Source: SHZI01 sp041396045
GTDB taxonomy: Bacteria; Pseudomonadota; Gammaproteobacteria; Steroidobacterales; GCA-2729495
DNA length: 64,000 bases
Reading direction: 5' to 3'
NCBI GenBank assembly: GCA_041396045.1
Contig: JAWKZI010000008.1
Coordinates: forward strand, 1 to 64,000
The notes beneath the pieces are model-generated. The model made no database searches, had not been told where the DNA came from, and saw nothing but the letters and a program-made list of their open reading frames with translations. Made by a program: the position numbers and the translations under genes. Of the stretch, positions 28,420-36,906 are shown one piece after another; within the stretch, counting starts at the first letter, position 1; each line of letters starts with the position of its first letter.

Positions 28420-29086
28420 GGCCGAATTCTCCACGGCCGCCAGCAAGGCGATTGCAGGCCAGTTGGTCGTCGACCCGGCGCACAAGGCCATTCCGGCCGA
28501 TCCATTGGTTGCCAGACTCGGCGTGTATGCCAGCTTGCCGGGTATCCGTTCGTCCACCGGGTTGTGGATGAATGCGCAAAACGGCGCAGCCTTGCAGTAC
28601 GAAGTACAGGACAGTGGCCGGCGGTATCGGGACCGGGTCGTGCGCTTCACCGAGACGGGTGCCCTGCAGCGCACCCGTCGTCCGGCGGCTGCCGATGACC
28701 AGGACAACCCGGCAACGTGGACTGACAAATCCTCAGGTTTCTGGCCCTACGCACAATCTCCGGACGGTGAGCCGGTGCTTGATTCGCTGGGCCTGCTCTA
28801 CGCCGTGGCCGGGGGTCCGCTCGCCAAGGCTGGCGATCACATGGACGTTCTGGTGTTTCAACGCCGCCAACTGGTCAGGGTCAAGCTGGTCGTTGACCGC
28901 CTGATCGACACACCGGTGTCATTCCGCGCCACATATCCCGCCGGGGGGCGCACCTGCAGTGGGACCTCACGAGCCTTGAGGATCCGCCTGACAGTCGCGC
29001 CGTTCGGTACCGGCAGCACGGACTTTGATTTTCTGGGACTGAAGAGGCGCCATCGTCGTGCTCGGTGGAACCGGAGAGTCGGCTGA
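28181..29086 (+). CDS. Exported protein of unknown function (DUF3108-like)
   Basis: About 301 residues with a clear signal peptide (RWCTTITLVLIWLPAGTPLAWSA), a Thr/Ala/Pro linker, and a domain beginning IAWTSIRLEARKLFLSATTEAEF. The overall pattern (YEVQDSGRRYRDRVVRF ... DSLGLLYAVAGG ... DVLVFQRRQLVRVKLVV) is weakly like the periplasmic DUF3108 family. The last residues (LKRRHRRARWNRRVG) look out of frame: one extra base near 29042 would give a hydrophobic GAIVVLGG strand instead, with a stop near 29128. It lies between eptA and arnB, so a role in lipid A or envelope modification is a guess from context. Confidence 0.55.
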   Translation: MQRRAITRWCTTITLVLIWLPAGTPLAWSATTAPAMTTATAPVTTPAKDAAPPWQIDPARIAWTSIRLEARKLFLSATTEAEFSTAASKAIAGQLVVDPAHKAIPADPLVARLGVYASLPGIRSSTGLWMNAQNGAALQYEVQDSGRRYRDRVVRFTETGALQRTRRPAAADDQDNPATWTDKSSGFWPYAQSPDGEPVLDSLGLLYAVAGGPLAKAGDHMDVLVFQRRQLVRVKLVVDRLIDTPVSFRATYPAGGRTCSGTSRALRIRLTVAPFGTGSTDFDFLGLKRRHRRARWNRRVG

Positions 29087-29259
29087 TACTGAATATTTAG
29101 GGCGAGGCCAGCCGTCATCGGCCGACTGACGTCTGCCCTTCAGGCGGCTCAGCTACCAGCGGCAGCCGCATGCCCCGGCATCACCAAACGCAAATAATGA
29201 GACAACTCAGCGATTGATTCCCGGGCGCCAGGCGTCCAATCGTTAAAGAGGTGGACAGC

Positions 29260-30436
29260 ATGGCCATGCCTGAGGCAGGCAGCCCCGTAGCACAACAAAC
29301 ATTTCTGCCATTCTCCAGGCCAAGTTTGACGCAGGACGACATTGATGCCGTCGTTGCCGTCCTGCGCTCCGGCTGGATTACGACTGGCACGCAGTGCGCA
29401 GCCCTTGAAAGCGCATTCGCTTCCCGTGTGGGCGCTGCCCATGCGGTTGCGGTGACCTCGGCGACCGGCGCACGCATCTGCTCCTGCGTGCCCTGAATAT
29501 CGGGCCCGGCGATGAGGTGATCACCCCGTCAATGACCTGGGTGTCGACGGTCAATCTGGTGGTTCTGGCGGGCGCCAAGCCGGTGTTTGCCGATGTGGAT
29601 CGCGAGACGTTGATGGTCTCCCCCGCGGAGGTGGATCGCCTCTGCACAGCGCGCACGCGCCTGATCATTCCGGTGCATATGGCGGGTGCCGCGCTGGATC
29701 TGCGTGGCCTGCGCGCCGTGGCATCCCGGCGCGGCGTACCACTGGTCGAAGACGCGGCCCACGCTGCAGGCACCAAATTCGAAGGGCAACCGGTTGGTCG
29801 CAGCGGAACGTCGATCTTTTCCTTTCATCCCATCAAGAACATGACCACTGGCGAAGGTGGCCTGCTCTGTACCGATGATGCGCAGCTGGCTGACCATGTG
29901 CGCCGTCTGCGGTTTCACGGACTGGCGGTCGATGCCTTTGACCGGCAGACGCTCGGCCGTTCGCCACAGGCTGACGTCATCGAACCCGCCACAAGTACAA
30001 CCTGCCGGACATGAATGCCGCGCTGGGCATCGGTCAGCTCAAGCGACTCACCGCGATGAATGCCAGGCGCCAGGCCCTCGCGCAGCGCTACCTCGACTTG
30101 CTGGCTGATGTTGACGGAATACTGCCGCTGGGATTGCCGACCCACGCCATGGTTCATGCCTGGCACCTCTTCATCGTGCGCGTGGACATTGACCGCATCG
30201 GCATGTCCCGCGACGACTTCGTGCTGCGACTCAAAGAGCAGGGTATTGGCTCCGGCATACATTTCCGCGCAATCCACGAACAGAAGTACTACCGCGAGCT
30301 GATGCCGGAAGTGGCCGGCACGCTGCCGGATACCGAATGGAACTCCCGCCGCATCTGTTCGCTGCCGCTCTTTCCCGACATGGAACCGGGTGACGTCGAT
30401 CGCGTGGTCGATACGATCAGGCGCATCGTGGCGTGA
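29260..30436 (+). pseudogene. arnB: UDP-L-Ara4O C-4'' aminotransferase, two frameshifts
   Basis: ArnB is the PLP-dependent DegT-family aminotransferase that forms UDP-L-Ara4N. Fragment 1 has the usual start (FLPFSRPSLTQDDIDAVVAVL). Fragment 2 has GDEVITPSMTW, the PLP site (EDAAHAAGTKF) and the Schiff-base Lys in FSFHPIKNMTTGEGG. Fragment 3 has KYNLPDMNAALGIGQLKRL and the end. The frame changes near 29468 (one base short) and near 29987 (one base extra). All catalytic blocks survive, so either two sequence errors or a very recent lesion. GAGGTGG precedes the ATG at 29260. The stop overlaps arnC (GTGA). Confidence 0.88.
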
Positions 30437-31479
30437 GCACCGACGGAAAGGCTGCCGTACACGACGGTTTGCGTGACCTCGGACACCCCGGCCTGGTGTC
30501 CATCGTTGCACCGGTCTACAACGAAGAAGCCAACCTGCGCGAACTGATCGACCGGTGTCTCGCTGTTGGTGCCACACTTGATGGGCCATTCGAACTGGTG
30601 CTGGTCAATGACGGCAGCCGGGATCAGTCAGCGACCATCATTGCAGACGCAGCCAGCCGGCATCCGGGTATTGTCATCGGCGTGCTTCTGGCCCGGAACG
30701 TCGGCCAACATGCGGCACTGATGGCGGGACTGGCGGAAGCCCGCGGCGACATCATTGTCACTATCGATGCAGATCTGCAGAACCCGCCGGAAGAAATACC
30801 GAAACTGCTGAGCTGGAGTCGACAGGGCTTTGATGTGGTCGGCAGCGTACGTATAGACCGGCAGGACTCGCTGTTTCGTCGCCTGATGTCCGGCATGATC
30901 AATGCGGCAGTCCGGCGTACCACCGGCGTCATGATGCATGACTACGGCTGCATGCTTCGTGCCTATGATCGCAGCATAGTCGACGCTTTGCTCCAGTGCC
31001 CGGAGCGCAGCACGTTCATTCCGATTCTCGCCAACAGTTTCGCCACCCGTACAACCGAGGTCAAGGTTGCCCATGCCCGACGCAATGCCGGCGAATCCAA
31101 GTACAGCCTCTGGAAGCTGATCAATCTGCAGTTTGATTTGCTGACCACGATGACCACGGCACCGTTGCGTCTGCTCAGCGTGATCGGCGCATTGTTCGCC
31201 GTACTCGGCTTCAGCGGCGGACTATTGCTGCTGGTCCTGCGCCTGACCTACGGCGCAGGCTGGGCGGCTGATGGCGTGCTGACAATTCTGGCGATAGTCA
31301 TGGTCTTCATGGGTCTGCAATTCATCGCCCTGGGATTGCTCGGCGAATACATCGGTCGGATATTTCTCGAGGTTCGCGATCGGCCCACAAACGTCAAGGC
31401 CAGAGTCATCGGACGGCTGCCAGCGGCACACAAATCCGAGACCGACTTTTCCCGATCAACCAGAGAGCAGGTGCAATGA
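30433..31479 (+). CDS. arnC: Undecaprenyl-phosphate 4-deoxy-4-formamido-L-arabinose transferase
   Basis: ArnC moves Ara4FN from UDP to undecaprenyl phosphate at the inner-membrane inner face. The GT2 domain has VSIVAPVYNEEANL, LVNDGSRDQS and TIDADLQNPPEEIP (DxD-like), then RTTGVMMHDYGCMLRAY. Two C-terminal transmembrane helices follow (LLSVIGALFAVLGFSGGLLLL and VLTILAIVMVFMGLQFIALGLL). The start is GTG at 30433, overlapping the arnB stop. Length 348 is slightly above the 322 of E. coli. Confidence 0.93.
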   Translation: MSTDGKAAVHDGLRDLGHPGLVSIVAPVYNEEANLRELIDRCLAVGATLDGPFELVLVNDGSRDQSATIIADAASRHPGIVIGVLLARNVGQHAALMAGLAEARGDIIVTIDADLQNPPEEIPKLLSWSRQGFDVVGSVRIDRQDSLFRRLMSGMINAAVRRTTGVMMHDYGCMLRAYDRSIVDALLQCPERSTFIPILANSFATRTTEVKVAHARRNAGESKYSLWKLINLQFDLLTTMTTAPLRLLSVIGALFAVLGFSGGLLLLVLRLTYGAGWAADGVLTILAIVMVFMGLQFIALGLLGEYIGRIFLEVRDRPTNVKARVIGRLPAAHKSETDFSRSTREQVQ

Positions 31480-33500
31480 AAGCGATCGTCCTCGGCTACG
31501 GCGGCATGGGCTGCGCCGGTCTGCAAGCCCTGCTGGATGCCGGCATCGACGTAACTGCCGTCTTTACACATGTGGACAATCCGGGTGAGGCGCAGTGGTT
31601 TCCGTCGGTGGCCGAAATGGCCGCCCGCCACGACATTGCCGTCCACGCGCCCGAGGACATCAACTCACCGTTGTGGGTTGAGCGTATCCGGCAACTGGAG
31701 CCTGATCTCCTCTTTTCCTTTTATTACCGCAAGCTGGTATCGGCAGACATCCTGGCGATTCCACGCCTGGCCTGCCTGAATCTGCACGGTTCCCTGCTAC
31801 CTCGTTATCGGGGGCGGGCACCGGGCAACTGGGTGCTGGTCAACGGCGAAACAGAGACCGGTGTGACCCTGCACCACATGGTGGCGAAGGCCGATGCCGG
31901 CGACATCGTTTGTCAGCAGTCAGTTCCGGTGTCAATCGACGATACCGGCCACTCACTCCATGAAAAGCTGGTGACCGCCGCCAGCCGGATGCTGGCTCGC
32001 TGGCTGCCGGACATCGTGGCGGGCACGGCCCCGCGAATTGCCCAGGACCACAGTCAGGCTACCTGTTTCGGGCGCCGTACGCCGGCAGACGGCGCTATCG
32101 ATTGGCAGCAGAGCGCCACGGCTGTCAGAAACCTGGTGCGTGCCGTAGCGCCGCCCTTTCCTGGCGCTTTCACCCATGCCGCACGACGCAAGGTCATGAT
32201 CTGGGAGGCGGCAATCAGCCCGCGTCGCTTTGCTGCCAGCCCGCCAGGCACCGTCGTTGCTCTTGACCCCTTTGTCGTCGCCTGTGCCGATGGCTTTCTT
32301 GAAATCCGCTACGGGCAGATTGAAGGTGCCGCCTACTGCAACGGCAGCCAGCTCGCCACCTCATTGGGCCTCGCAATTGGTTCTGCGCTCGGGCCGGCAC
32401 CGGAGCGCCGTAGTACCCCGCAACGCAAGCAACGCGTACTGATACTGGGTGTCAACGGTTTCATTGGCAACGCGCTCACCGAGCGACTGCTGGCCAGCAA
32501 CGACTACGAAGTACACGGCCTCGACCTCAACAGCTCAGCCATTCAACGGCTGACCAGGCATCCGGATTTTCATTTTCACGAAGGCGATATATCGATTCAC
32601 CGCGAGTGGATCGAATACCACGTCAAGAAATGTGACATCGTGCTGCCGCTGGTCGCAATTGCCACACCGATTGAATATGTACGCAATCCAATCCGCGTTT
32701 TCGAACTCGACTTCGAAGAGAATCTGCGGATTATCCGCTACTGCGTCAAGTACGGAAAACGGGTGATCTTTCCGTCCACATCCGAGGTGTACGGCATGTG
32801 CGACGAGGATGAGTTTGACGAAGATCATTCCCGCCTGATACTCGGCCCGATCAACAAGCAACGCTGGATCTACTCCTGCAGCAAACAACTGCTGGATCGG
32901 GTGATCTGGGCATACGGACAGAGAGACGGCCTGCGATTTACGCTGTTTCGGCCGTTCAACTGGATTGGCCCCCGACTGGATTCGCTGGAGTCAGCCCGCA
33001 TCGGCAGTTCGCGGGCGATTACCCAACTGATTCTGAACCTGGTCGAAGGTACGCCGATTCAACTGGTGGATGGCGGCGCGCAACGACGTTGCTTCACGGA
33101 TGTCTCTGAAGGCGTCGAATGCCTCTTCCAGATCATCGATAACGCCAGGAACAACTGCAACGGGCAGATCATCAATATTGGCAATCCGGACAACGAGGCC
33201 AGTATCCGCGAACTGGCTCAAATCCTCGTTGAGGAATTCGAGCGCCATCCCTTGCGCCAGCATTTTCCACCGAGCGCCGGCATCATTGAACTGGACAGCG
33301 CGAGTTACTACGGCAAAGGTTACGAAGACGTGCAACACCGCCGGCCCAGCATCCGCAATGCGCGCAAGCTGATTGGCTGGCGCCCGGAAGTGGGCCTCCG
33401 TGAGGCCATTGCCGGTACCCTGGATTTCTTCCTGAAGGAGCAGGTGCGGGCGCATACGCCCCGACCGGAAGCCGTCTGCTCCACCACGGTGACCGCCTAG
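31476..33500 (+). CDS. arnA: Bifunctional UDP-GlcA decarboxylase / UDP-Ara4N formyltransferase
   Basis: ArnA has two jobs: oxidative decarboxylation of UDP-glucuronate (C-domain) and N-formylation of UDP-Ara4N (N-domain). Residues 1-300 form the formyltransferase, with LNLHGSLLPRYRGRAP, HHMVAKADAGDIV (active-site His/Asp) and HEKL. Residues about 315-660 form the SDR decarboxylase, with GVNGFIGNALTERLL, PSTSEVYGMC, YSCSKQLLDR (YxxxK) and FRPFNWIGPRLD. Length 674 compares with 660 in E. coli. The start overlaps the arnC stop (ATGA). Confidence 0.95.
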   Translation: MKAIVLGYGGMGCAGLQALLDAGIDVTAVFTHVDNPGEAQWFPSVAEMAARHDIAVHAPEDINSPLWVERIRQLEPDLLFSFYYRKLVSADILAIPRLACLNLHGSLLPRYRGRAPGNWVLVNGETETGVTLHHMVAKADAGDIVCQQSVPVSIDDTGHSLHEKLVTAASRMLARWLPDIVAGTAPRIAQDHSQATCFGRRTPADGAIDWQQSATAVRNLVRAVAPPFPGAFTHAARRKVMIWEAAISPRRFAASPPGTVVALDPFVVACADGFLEIRYGQIEGAAYCNGSQLATSLGLAIGSALGPAPERRSTPQRKQRVLILGVNGFIGNALTERLLASNDYEVHGLDLNSSAIQRLTRHPDFHFHEGDISIHREWIEYHVKKCDIVLPLVAIATPIEYVRNPIRVFELDFEENLRIIRYCVKYGKRVIFPSTSEVYGMCDEDEFDEDHSRLILGPINKQRWIYSCSKQLLDRVIWAYGQRDGLRFTLFRPFNWIGPRLDSLESARIGSSRAITQLILNLVEGTPIQLVDGGAQRRCFTDVSEGVECLFQIIDNARNNCNGQIINIGNPDNEASIRELAQILVEEFERHPLRQHFPPSAGIIELDSASYYGKGYEDVQHRRPSIRNARKLIGWRPEVGLREAIAGTLDFFLKEQVRAHTPRPEAVCSTTVTA

Positions 33501-33504
33501 CAAG

Positions 33505-34428
33505 GTGGCCGTACCGGAACAGGCGTTCGGCCTGCGCGTAGATGTTGATACCTTGCGCGGCACTCGCGATGGCGTACCGACGTTACTGAGGCTGCTCGAC
33601 AAACACAAACTGCTGGCGAGTTTCTTTTTCTCGGTTGGTCCCGACAACATGGGACGCCACATCCGGCGGCTGCTGCGGCCGACCTTCCTGCTCAAGATGC
33701 TCCGTTCGAACGCAGGCAGCCTGTATGGCTGGGACATCCTGTTGCGCGGCACGTTGTGGCCAGGCCCGCTGATCGGCAAACGCCAGGCAGACGTCATTCG
33801 GTCCGCGGCCCGTGCCGGCCACGAAATCGGCTTGCATGCCTGGGATCACCACCTCTGGCAGACCCGTATCGATCATCTCGACGATGCAGCCATTCGACAG
33901 CAACTTTCCCTGGGGATGGAAGCGCTGACGGCCATTACAGGCTCCAGACCGCAGTGCTCGGCCGCAGCCGGCTGGCAATGCACCGAACGCGCGTTGCTGG
34001 CCAAGGAATTGCTGGGCTTCACCTACAACAGCGATTGTAGAGGCACGCATATCTTCAGGCCGGTGGTCGGTGACACGGTGTGTGCACCGCAGATCCCGGT
34101 GACGATGCCTACCTATGACGAACTGATCGGCCGCAATGGCATCACGGATCTGACGTACAACGAAATCCTGCTCGGATACATCCGGCCAGAGCTGTTGAAC
34201 GTTCTGACCATTCACGCGGAAGTAGAAGGCGGGTCGCGACAGTCACTGTTTGCTGACTTTCTGGCTCGCTCGCGCTCGCGCGGCCTGCATTGGCAACCGC
34301 TGCGGGAGATCCTTGCCCGGCACGGCGGCACATTCAACGGCATTCCCCGCGGCCAGATCAAAACCATGGCCATTGAAGGCCGTGAGGGACAAGCCTGCTG
34401 GCAGTCACCATACGGAGCAGCGTCATGA
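33505..34428 (+). CDS. arnD: 4-deoxy-4-formamido-L-arabinose-phosphoundecaprenol deformylase
   Basis: ArnD removes the formyl group from the lipid-linked sugar so that it can be flipped and transferred. It is a NodB-type polysaccharide deacetylase: RVDVDTLRGTRDGVP carries the catalytic and metal aspartates, HEIGLHAWDHHLWQ the histidine pair, and FTYNSDCRGTHIF a later conserved block. Length 307. The start is GTG at 33505, four bases after the arnA stop; the end overlaps arnT. Confidence 0.93.
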   Translation: MAVPEQAFGLRVDVDTLRGTRDGVPTLLRLLDKHKLLASFFFSVGPDNMGRHIRRLLRPTFLLKMLRSNAGSLYGWDILLRGTLWPGPLIGKRQADVIRSAARAGHEIGLHAWDHHLWQTRIDHLDDAAIRQQLSLGMEALTAITGSRPQCSAAAGWQCTERALLAKELLGFTYNSDCRGTHIFRPVVGDTVCAPQIPVTMPTYDELIGRNGITDLTYNEILLGYIRPELLNVLTIHAEVEGGSRQSLFADFLARSRSRGLHWQPLREILARHGGTFNGIPRGQIKTMAIEGREGQACWQSPYGAAS

Positions 34429-36125
34429 ACCGGAAGCAGGCTCTCGGGAGCATCGCCGCAGCTACTGCGGTGCTGGTCGTTGTTTACATCGTCGTCTATC
34501 TGCTGAATCTCGGCACACGCCCGCTGGCCCGGATGGATGAATTTCGCTATGCCGAAATCGCTCGTGAAATGCTCGCGCACGGCAACTGGATTTCTCCGCA
34601 CCTGAATGGCCTGCGCTATTTCGAGAAGCCGGCAATGGGGCACTGGGTTGAGGCGGTTTCTATAGCCATCTTTGGTCAGACCCCGTTTGCCACCCGGCTG
34701 CCCAGCGCACTGGCGACGGGGGCTACGGCGTTGTTCATCGGGTTGCTGGCTTTTCGCCTGAGCCGTGATCGAGCCACAGGCGTGCTCGCCGCGTTCATCT
34801 ACCTGTCGTTCCTGGCCGTGTTCGCGATCGGCACGATCAACATTCTGGATCCACAACTTGCGCTGTGGCTGACCCTGGCTATCGGTGGCTATTTCTGGGC
34901 CTTTGAGGAACTGCATACGGGCCGGCGCCGAATGATGCTCGCTGTGGCCGGCGTCGCTTGCGGACTGGCATTCCTGACCAAGGGTTTTCTTGCCCTGGTC
35001 GTACCGGTTGTCGTTATCGTCCCGTTCCTGGCCTGGCAACGACGCTGGCGCGAACTGTTCACCGGATTATGGCTGCCGCTTGTCGTTGCGGTTGCTGTCG
35101 CCTTGCCGTGGAGCCTGCTCGTTCACCAGGCTGAACCGGACTTCTGGCGTTACTTCTTCTGGGAAGAACACATCCGGCGGTTCGCCTCCAGCGAGGCTCA
35201 GCATGACAAGCCATTCTGGTTCTTCGCGGCAGCATTCCCGGCAATGGCCTTGCCCTGGGTTTTTGTACTGCCGGCCGCCATCCGGCGCCTCAGGGAACCC
35301 GGGATCAACCCGGTCACAGTGCGTTTTCTGGCGCTGTGGTTCCTGTTGCCACTGCTGTTCTTTTCCATCGCGCGCGGAAAACTGCTGACTTACATCCTGC
35401 CATGCTTTGCGCCACTGGCCATCATGCTGGCCATGGGTCTCGCTCCCCGAATAGCCCACACCGGGAAACAATATCTGCGCAACGGCATCCGGGGCCTGGC
35501 CGGACTGTGGACTCTTTTATTGGTCGCCTTGCTGGCCAATGGTATTGGCGGCATCGGCAAACCCTTCTTCGACTCCACCGAGACGGGCAGGTGGCTCGCA
35601 CTGCTGGGAGCCATCGGCCTTGGGCTGCTGGCCTGCGGACTTGCCTTGCGTGAGCGGCATGCCACCTGGCGCACGGTAGCTCCCGGGTTGGTCGTACTGC
35701 CGCTGTTGTTCGTCATCCCGTTCGCGATTCCCAATGCGACGCGCGCCACCAAGATGCCGGGCGAAGTACTGGCCAACATGGCCCGGAATCTGCCAGCCGA
35801 TGCGCTGGTCATCTCCGATGGTGTCTTTGTGCGAGCAGTAGGCTGGACGTTGAAGCGTGATGATATCTACCTGCTCAGCCCCGGCGAACTTGAGTACGGC
35901 CTTAGCTACCCGGAAGCCCGGTCGCGACTGTTGACGGCGGGTAGCCTGCAACGTCTGCTGGCCGCTACACGCGAGGCACGTGCTGTGTTTATCGCTTGCG
36001 ACGTGGATCGCGAGCCAATGGTCGTGGCGGCACTTCGGAACAGCGGCTTGACGCATGTCGGCCCCCCCGTCGAGTATGGCGATATGGTCGCCTGGAAGAT
36101 CCTGCCTGAAAACGCGCGACCATGA
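34425..36125 (+). CDS. arnT: Undecaprenyl phosphate-L-Ara4N transferase
   Basis: ArnT is the GT83 integral-membrane enzyme that transfers L-Ara4N onto lipid A phosphates in the periplasm, giving cationic peptide resistance. The first periplasmic loop carries the catalytic motif (LARMDEFRYAEIAREML, with LRYFEKPAMGHW), followed by about twelve transmembrane helices to residue 440 and a small periplasmic C-domain. Length 566. ATGA overlaps link it to arnD and arnE. Confidence 0.94.
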   Translation: MNRKQALGSIAAATAVLVVVYIVVYLLNLGTRPLARMDEFRYAEIAREMLAHGNWISPHLNGLRYFEKPAMGHWVEAVSIAIFGQTPFATRLPSALATGATALFIGLLAFRLSRDRATGVLAAFIYLSFLAVFAIGTINILDPQLALWLTLAIGGYFWAFEELHTGRRRMMLAVAGVACGLAFLTKGFLALVVPVVVIVPFLAWQRRWRELFTGLWLPLVVAVAVALPWSLLVHQAEPDFWRYFFWEEHIRRFASSEAQHDKPFWFFAAAFPAMALPWVFVLPAAIRRLREPGINPVTVRFLALWFLLPLLFFSIARGKLLTYILPCFAPLAIMLAMGLAPRIAHTGKQYLRNGIRGLAGLWTLLLVALLANGIGGIGKPFFDSTETGRWLALLGAIGLGLLACGLALRERHATWRTVAPGLVVLPLLFVIPFAIPNATRATKMPGEVLANMARNLPADALVISDGVFVRAVGWTLKRDDIYLLSPGELEYGLSYPEARSRLLTAGSLQRLLAATREARAVFIACDVDREPMVVAALRNSGLTHVGPPVEYGDMVAWKILPENARP

Positions 36126-36475
36126 CGATATACGTCCTGCTCGGTCTGGCAGTGCTATTCCTCACTACCGGCCAGGTACTGCAAAAGCTCGCCGTAGACA
36201 GGTGCGGTAGCAACCTGGCAGGCCGCAGGCTGTTCATGAGCCTGGGTCGTCGACCCGAATTGTGGCTGGCAATCGCGTGCCTGGGTGCCGGTATGCTGGC
36301 CTGGCTCCTGGTTCTTCGGTCAATGGATGTGAGCAAGGCCTTTCCGTTTCTGAGTGTCAGTCAGGTGATCATCCTGCTGTTTGCCCGCTTCAGTTTTCAC
36401 GAACATCTGCCGCCACGCCGCTGGCTGGGCGCGCTATTGATCTTCGCGGGGATCGGCCTGGTGGCCGGAACATGA
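36122..36475 (+). CDS. arnE: L-Ara4N-phosphoundecaprenol flippase subunit ArnE
   Basis: A 117-residue EmrE-like (DMT/SMR) protein of four membrane helices. It has GQVLQKLAVDR near the start and FSFHEHLPPRRWLGALLIFAGI in the last third. With ArnF it is thought to flip the lipid-linked sugar across the inner membrane. The start overlaps the arnT stop and the end overlaps arnF, both as ATGA. Confidence 0.9.
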   Translation: MTIYVLLGLAVLFLTTGQVLQKLAVDRCGSNLAGRRLFMSLGRRPELWLAIACLGAGMLAWLLVLRSMDVSKAFPFLSVSQVIILLFARFSFHEHLPPRRWLGALLIFAGIGLVAGT

Positions 36476-36906
36476 ATCAGACGGTGGCCCACCGTTCGGG
36501 TTTTGCCGCCTTGCTGACCACGATCATGGCATCGACGGCGGCACAACTGCTGTTGAAGATCGGGGTATCGCTGCTGCCTGCCGGCGCCCTGCCCGGCTTT
36601 CCAGCAAGCTGGTGGATATTGGGCGGACTGGGCTGCTATGCAATTTCATTGCTGGCCTGGCTACTGACCCTGACCAGACTGCCGCTCAGCTACGCCTATC
36701 CACTGCTGGGGACCAGCTATGTGCTGGTTTATCTGGGCGCGATGGCGCTACCGATGATCGCTGAATCGTTCAGCCTGGTAAGGGCCATGGGTATTCTGCT
36801 GGTGGCCGCCGGCGTTGCCCTGGTGTCCACCAGCACCCCGCTCCCACGAGGCCTGCACCGCAACAATGATCGCAATCACGAGCCCAGCGATTCACGCCCC
36901 ACCTGA
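36472..36906 (+). CDS. arnF: L-Ara4N-phosphoundecaprenol flippase subunit ArnF
   Basis: The second half of the flippase: 144 residues, four helices, with STAAQLLLKIG early and RLPLSYAYPLLGTSYVLVYLGA in the middle. I start at ATG 36472, inside the arnE stop, although the frame is open further upstream. Its 3' end overlaps the convergent TPR lipoprotein gene by 31 bases; the last 20 residues are hydrophilic and unconserved in appearance. Confidence 0.88.
   Translation: MNQTVAHRSGFAALLTTIMASTAAQLLLKIGVSLLPAGALPGFPASWWILGGLGCYAISLLAWLLTLTRLPLSYAYPLLGTSYVLVYLGAMALPMIAESFSLVRAMGILLVAAGVALVSTSTPLPRGLHRNNDRNHEPSDSRPT

Noticed and set aside
29100..29259. Search for a PmrA or PhoP box before arnB
   Set aside because: Only a weak CGTTAAAG is present; no paired half-sites were seen.
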